From positions 1 through 64,000 of the forward strand of contig JAEZKC010000085.1 in the NCBI GenBank assembly GCA_023436205.1: a stretch of 64,000 nt of DNA, read 5' to 3'. The stretch is from Fibrobacterota bacterium (GTDB lineage: Bacteria > Fibrobacterota > Chitinivibrionia > Chitinivibrionales > Chitinispirillaceae). Below are positions 60,189 through 64,000 of the stretch, one piece after another (the stretch's first letter is position 1; the number at the start of each line of letters is the position of its first letter). Below the pieces are notes generated by a model. That model saw nothing but the letters and a program-made list of their open reading frames with translations. It made no database searches and was not told the origin of the DNA. Both the position numbers and the translations under genes were made by a program.

Positions 60189-61249
60189 AGCAGAGCCTTG
60201 GACCTTTGAACGGCCCGGTAGTGGTGACCGGAGGAGCGGGATTTATCGGTACCAACATGTGCCATCGTTTACTCACAGAAGGATACGACGTACTGCTTTT
60301 TGACAATCTCTCCCGGCCGGGTTCCGAAAAGAATCTGGAATGGCTCCTTGGGGTGCACGGAAGAAAGCTCAGGGTTCAGATTGCCGATGTGCGCGATGAA
60401 GTGGCTTTGGCTGAGTGCGTGAAAGGGGCTGCGGTAGTGTTTCACTTCGCCGCCCAGGTTGCTGTTACCACTAGTCTGACCGATCCTAGAAAAGATTTTT
60501 CAGTTAATCTGGAAGGAACTCTCAATCTTCTGGAAATTCTCCGGGGCAGTTCTCAGAATACAATTCTAGTTTATACTTCCACCAACAAGGTCTACGGGCA
60601 GCTGGGCGACATTGCTCTGAGGCCCGGAAGCACCCGGTATGAAGCTTCCTCAAACGGTATCTCTGAAAGTCGTTCTCTTGATTTTCACAGCCCTTACGGT
60701 TGTTCCAAAGGTGCTGCAGATCAGTATGTTCTCGATTTTTCCCGCACATTCGGGATTCCGTCGGTTGTATTTCGCATGAGCTGCATTTACGGACCTCATC
60801 AGTTCGGCACGGAAGATCAGGGGTGGGTTGCTCATTTTCTGATCTGTGCTCTGAAGGGGACCCCCATAACTCTTTACGGCGATGGTCTTCAGGTCAGGGA
60901 TATTCTTTACGTTGATGACCTCACCAATGCATTTGGTGCCGCCGTTTCCTCCATAACAAAAACCAGGGGTAATGCCTTTAACATAGGTGGCGGGAAGAGT
61001 AATGCCATCAGTCTGAAAGAGCTTTTATCCCAAATGGAGCGGCTAAATGGTTCCATTCCTGAAATCCGTTTCGCTCAGTGGCGTCCCGGAGATCAGAAGT
61101 ACTACGTTTCAGATTGTGCCAAGTTTACAACGTTCACCGGTTGGCATCCCCGGGTTTCATCGCTGGAAGGGGTGGAAAAACTTTACAATTGGCTTGTGCA
61201 AAACGGTTCTGGCAGATTACAATTGCAAATGGAAAGGGAAAGTGCCTGA
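60185..61249 (+). CDS. NAD-dependent nucleotide-sugar epimerase (extended SDR), second
   Basis: About 354 aa. I place the start at the ATG at 60185, overlapping the previous stop as ATGA; a frame from 60110 would lie inside the previous gene. The NAD site is GGAGFIGTN, with DNLSRPGSEKNLEWL, as in CDP-paratose/tyvelose-type epimerases; DVRDEVALAECVKGAAVVFHFAAQVAV is the standard continuation. The catalytic Tyr/Lys are in SPYGCSKGAADQY, with STNKVYG. CDP-tyvelose epimerase relatives share STNKVYG, so a CDP-sugar substrate is possible (inference). TGATG links it to the next gene. Confidence 0.9.
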   Translation: MKQSLGPLNGPVVVTGGAGFIGTNMCHRLLTEGYDVLLFDNLSRPGSEKNLEWLLGVHGRKLRVQIADVRDEVALAECVKGAAVVFHFAAQVAVTTSLTDPRKDFSVNLEGTLNLLEILRGSSQNTILVYTSTNKVYGQLGDIALRPGSTRYEASSNGISESRSLDFHSPYGCSKGAADQYVLDFSRTFGIPSVVFRMSCIYGPHQFGTEDQGWVAHFLICALKGTPITLYGDGLQVRDILYVDDLTNAFGAAVSSITKTRGNAFNIGGGKSNAISLKELLSQMERLNGSIPEIRFAQWRPGDQKYYVSDCAKFTTFTGWHPRVSSLEGVEKLYNWLVQNGSGRLQLQMERESA

Positions 61250-62262
61250 TGAAAAATTCGGATACGCTGGTTACTGGAAAAAGGGATGAGTGTTTCAATA
61301 CTCATCAGATGACTGCCATGGTATGTGAGGAGCCCGGAAAATTCGTGCCTCATGAAATACCGGTACGAAGTCCCGGGGAGGGAGAGTTGTTGGTGAGAGT
61401 TCAGGGGTGTGGTGTCTGCGCTTCAAATATTCCGGTTTTTGAAGGTCGTCCCTGGTTTTCCTATCCTTTGAAGCCTGGTGCACCCGGCCATGAGGGTTGG
61501 GGAATTGTGGAGTCGGTCGGCAGTGGTGTGACTGTATTCCAAACCGGGGACCGGGTGGCATTTCTTTCCGGAAATGCTTTTGCTCAATTCGAAACTATCA
61601 GCGCCCAAACTGCGGTTACCCTGCCATCTGAGCTTGATCATGTTCCCTTTCCCGGTGAACCGCTGGGGTGTGCTGTGAACGTGCTCAACCGCATTTCCTT
61701 ACGGCAGAATCAGTGGGTCACTGTAGTAGGAGCCGGCTTCATGGGTGTTCTCCTTGTAAAGCTTCTCACTCTGACCGGAGTAAAAGTGATTGCATTATCC
61801 CGCAGAACGTATCCTCTGGAGATGGCGCGCAGATTCGGTGCATCTGAAGTAATACAAATGGCTGATCATTATAAAGTTATCGAACAGGTAAAAGATATAG
61901 TGGGAGACGATGGCTGTCCCACTGTCATCGAAGCAACGGGGCATCAATGGCCACTCGATCTGGCCACAGAGATTACCGCCACTCGGGGCACTCTTGTCAT
62001 TGCCGGTTACCATCAGGACAGTCCCCGAAGTATCAACATGCAGCAGTGGAACTGGAAAGGGCTGGATGTGGTAAACGCTCACGAGCGGGACAATGAGGTG
62101 TACATGAATGGAATTCGCAGGGCTGTAGAACTGGTGTCCGGCGGTCAACTTGACCCTACTCCTCTCTACACTCATGTCTTCCCCTTGTCAGACATTAACA
62201 AAGCCTTTAAAACTATGATTACGCATCCTGAAAATTTTATGAAAGCGCTGGTTACCATATGA
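61249..62262 (+). CDS. Zinc-type alcohol dehydrogenase family oxidoreductase (MDR)
   Basis: About 337 aa from the ATG at 61249, sharing its A with the previous TGA. The MDR catalytic zinc site is visible: Cys in GCGVCASN and His-Glu in GHEGWGIVESVGSG. The NAD-binding GAGFMGVLLVKL replaces the usual GxGxxG as GAGFMG. The structural-zinc four-cysteine lobe is absent, so this is the short type. The N-terminal KNSDTLVTGKRDECFNTHQ tail precedes the family's normal start, and a second ATG at MTAMVCEEPGK may be the true start. ATGA joins it to the next gene. Probably oxidises a ring hydroxyl of a sugar or cyclitol. Confidence 0.88.
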   Translation: MKNSDTLVTGKRDECFNTHQMTAMVCEEPGKFVPHEIPVRSPGEGELLVRVQGCGVCASNIPVFEGRPWFSYPLKPGAPGHEGWGIVESVGSGVTVFQTGDRVAFLSGNAFAQFETISAQTAVTLPSELDHVPFPGEPLGCAVNVLNRISLRQNQWVTVVGAGFMGVLLVKLLTLTGVKVIALSRRTYPLEMARRFGASEVIQMADHYKVIEQVKDIVGDDGCPTVIEATGHQWPLDLATEITATRGTLVIAGYHQDSPRSINMQQWNWKGLDVVNAHERDNEVYMNGIRRAVELVSGGQLDPTPLYTHVFPLSDINKAFKTMITHPENFMKALVTI

Positions 62263-63284
62263 AAAAACTTAAACTGGCCTTTGTGGGATTGGGTTGGATA
62301 GGCCGTCACAGGATGCAGGCTCTGGTGGAGCAGGGGTTGATGGATGATGCTGTGTTTGCCGATGTAAACGGGTTATGCATCGATGAGGCTTTAAAAATTT
62401 TTCCCGGTGCATCCGTAGCCGAAAGGCTTGAACAAGTTGATTTCGAAGGAGTTGACGGGGTCGTTCTGGCAACCCCAAGTGCACTTCATGCACAGCAGAC
62501 TATATCCACTCTCAATGCGGGATGTCCTGTATTTTGTCAAAAACCGCTTGCACGCAGCGCTGAAGAGTGCCGGCTTGTGGTCGACGCTGCAAAAGTCAAT
62601 GATAAACTTCTGGGAGTTGATTTTTCATACAGGTATCTTGAAGCGATCAGCCGTATGAAAGATTTACTCGATAACGGAGCTATAGGTAAGGTTTACTCGG
62701 TGGATACCGTTTTTCATAACGCTTACGGGCCCGACAAGGCATGGTTTTACGATCCTCGGCTGGCTGGTGGTGGTTGTGTTATGGATTTGGGTGTCCATCT
62801 GGTTGATCTGGTGTTATGGCTTCTTGGTTTTCCCGATGTTAGGGATGTTCACAGTCGCCTGTTCAGAGGTGGTGTTCCTTTTTCCGGGGAGGGTGTTGAG
62901 GATTTCGCTTCTGTACATCTGGATCTGGGCAATGATGCCCAAATGCGAATGGCCTGTTCATGGAATCTTCCGGCAGGTCAGGATGCACAGATCGAATGTA
63001 CGCTCTACGGAACTGCAGGAGCTTTGTCTCTTAAAAATGTAAACGGATCTTTTTACGATTTTCGTCTTGAACGGTTTTGGGGTACCAGCAGGGAAGTCCT
63101 CGCTGATCCTCCAGATTCCTGGGGCGGCAGAGCGGCTGTTGCCTGGGCCGCTAAAGTTTCCCGAGGGGAAACCGGGTTTGATTCATCTGCCGAGCAGTTT
63201 TGTAATGTTTGTGAAGTGCTCGATAAAATTTATTCGGCTTCTGCCTGCTTCAGCACATCAGAAGAAAGGAGCGGGATTTTATGA
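62259..63284 (+). CDS. Gfo/Idh/MocA family oxidoreductase
   Basis: A 341-aa NAD(P)-dependent sugar or inositol dehydrogenase type. The dinucleotide fold is FVGLGWIGRHRMQAL near 8-22, and the conserved QKPLAR (the EKP-like catalytic Lys) is near 92. The C-terminal domain shows GGGCVMDLGVHLVDLVLWLLG, with the family's DxGxHxxD substrate motif. Joined to the MDR gene by ATGA and to the next gene by ATGA. An MDR plus Gfo/Idh/MocA pair is typical of keto-sugar or cyclitol interconversion. Confidence 0.93.
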   Translation: MKKLKLAFVGLGWIGRHRMQALVEQGLMDDAVFADVNGLCIDEALKIFPGASVAERLEQVDFEGVDGVVLATPSALHAQQTISTLNAGCPVFCQKPLARSAEECRLVVDAAKVNDKLLGVDFSYRYLEAISRMKDLLDNGAIGKVYSVDTVFHNAYGPDKAWFYDPRLAGGGCVMDLGVHLVDLVLWLLGFPDVRDVHSRLFRGGVPFSGEGVEDFASVHLDLGNDAQMRMACSWNLPAGQDAQIECTLYGTAGALSLKNVNGSFYDFRLERFWGTSREVLADPPDSWGGRAAVAWAAKVSRGETGFDSSAEQFCNVCEVLDKIYSASACFSTSEERSGIL

Positions 63285-63571
63285 AACAACAGCCCAAAAT
63301 GACCACCGATCATCGGGTCATCAAAAAATGGATTGAGGAAAGGGGCGGCATTCCGGCAAGGGTTCGGGACGAAATGGCTGCAAGGGAGGAGTCTGGGGTG
63401 CTTAGAATTCTTTTTCCTGCTCAGCAGCCTTCAAATGAATTCTATCCGCTCACCTGGGATAAGTTTTTCGAGAAATTTGATCAGGCACATCTGGCTTTTG
63501 TTTATGAAGAGAAATCCGGAGATGGAGAAAAGAGCCGTTTTTTCAAGTTCATGAGTTTAAATGGTGAATGA
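63281..63571 (+). CDS. Small conserved protein of unknown function in the sugar operon
   Basis: A 96-aa cytoplasmic protein. The start, TTDHRVIKKWIEERGGIPARV, and the middle, FYPLTWDKFFEKFDQAHLAFVYEE, followed by SRFFKFMSLNG, look like a small conserved family that I have seen annotated only as hypothetical or misassigned to glucan branching. No catalytic motif is visible. The ATGA overlap with the preceding oxidoreductase makes co-translation likely, so it is a genuine operon member. Confidence 0.7.
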   Translation: MKQQPKMTTDHRVIKKWIEERGGIPARVRDEMAAREESGVLRILFPAQQPSNEFYPLTWDKFFEKFDQAHLAFVYEEKSGDGEKSRFFKFMSLNGE

Positions 63572-63587
63572 GGGAAGGATCAGCTTG

Positions 63588-64000
63588 ATGCAAAACAGGG
63601 GATTACGTAGAATTCTCATGACTGCTGATACTGTTGGCGGGGTCTGGACCTATGCGCTGGAGCTTATTTCCGGTCTGGCCCAAAGGGGTGTGGAAGTGGC
63701 CCTGGCCACCATGGGTACATCACCCGACAGAAATCAGCGCAAGCAGATTGCAGGTATCAGGAATCTGAGTCTTTTCGAAAGTCGCTACAAGCTGGAGTGG
63801 ATGAATGATCCCTGGGAAGAAGTGGATCTTGCCGGAGAATGGCTCAGTTCTCTCGCTCAGTGTCTGTCACCTGATATCGTTCATCTTAACGGATACGCGC
63901 ACGGGGCCATCGAGTTTGAAGTTCCGGTGCTTATTGCTGGTCATTCGTGTGTTTTTTCCTGGTATAAGTCAGTAAAGGGGGATATACCTCATGAACCGGA
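63588..64000 (+). CDS. GT4-type glycosyltransferase, N-terminal part (cut by the window edge)
   Basis: The frame is open from the ATG at 63588 to the window end, 137 codons; AGGGAAGGAT precedes the start. The beginning, RRILMTADTVGGVWTYALELISGLAQRGVEVALATMG, is the N-terminal Rossmann half of GT-B glycosyltransferases, with the GGVxxY loop. PDIVHLNGYAHGAIEF and VLIAGHSCVFSWYKSV continue the fold. The catalytic C-terminal half is outside. It lies 16 bases after the 96-aa gene, so it belongs to the same operon and probably attaches the sugar made by the upstream enzymes. Confidence 0.85.
   Translation, partial: MQNRGLRRILMTADTVGGVWTYALELISGLAQRGVEVALATMGTSPDRNQRKQIAGIRNLSLFESRYKLEWMNDPWEEVDLAGEWLSSLAQCLSPDIVHLNGYAHGAIEFEVPVLIAGHSCVFSWYKSVKGDIPHEP

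Overview
This window comes from a Gram-negative, strictly or largely anaerobic bacterium. Evidence includes pyruvate:ferredoxin oxidoreductase, a flavodiiron oxygen reductase, Lol-type ABC proteins, several outer-membrane beta-barrels and lipoproteins. A very large secreted family 8 glycoside hydrolase and a CIA30/CBM11-like lipoprotein point to a polysaccharide degrader. The overall style fits the Fibrobacterota/Chitinispirillia group, but that placement is an inference from gene content; no 16S rRNA gene is present. No tRNA gene or CRISPR array was seen.

Layout. 1-2.6 kb is a mobile-element scar: a GC-rich tyrosine recombinase, an AT-rich orphan RHS toxin tip with a small exported protein behind it, and a GC-rich patch of unknown origin. 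2.6-10.2 kb carries the 1760-residue GH8 enzyme and a convergent carbohydrate-binding lipoprotein. 10.5-13.9 kb holds cysteine synthase, two unassigned proteins and long gene-poor spacers. 13.9-14.8 kb is a RAYT transposase with its own REP palindromes, one of which lies inside the RAYT reading frame. 14.7-23.6 kb is housekeeping on the minus strand: PFOR, a DUF368 polyprenyl-phosphate transporter, a Pcm/GT2/acyltransferase operon, and a von Willebrand-domain lipoprotein broken into two overlapping frames. 23.9-30.1 kb is an envelope export operon: LolD-like ATPase, two permeases, a LolA-like protein and a beta-barrel. 30.4-34 kb holds a DEAD-box helicase with a DEGD motif, an Omp85-like protein and the RNase P RNA. 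34.1-36.7 kb is a hybrid histidine kinase.

36.7-46.1 kb is a partial type VI secretion locus: tssK, tssL and tssM in one operon. Divergent from it is an operon encoding a PEGA lipoprotein, a membrane Ser/Thr kinase and a SprT-like metalloprotease. 46.2-57.1 kb is a trehalose/glucan block: eukaryote-type UDP-glucose pyrophosphorylase, an OtsA-OtsB fusion, and TreY beside an MFS transporter, interrupted by redox genes (CcdA-like protein, flavodiiron protein). 57.1-58.8 kb has small stress-type genes (DUF1328, sulfurtransferase, hemerythrin-like). 59.1-64 kb starts a tightly coupled sugar-modification operon (two epimerases, MDR dehydrogenase, Gfo/Idh/MocA oxidoreductase, a 96-residue protein, a GT4 glycosyltransferase) that runs off the right edge.

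The most unusual observations are the REP embedded in frame in the RAYT gene, the orphan RHS tip with a papain-like signature, the partial T6SS locus paired with a kinase/protease/PEGA operon, DUF11 folds split by inserted domains in the GH8 enzyme, and the split VWA gene.
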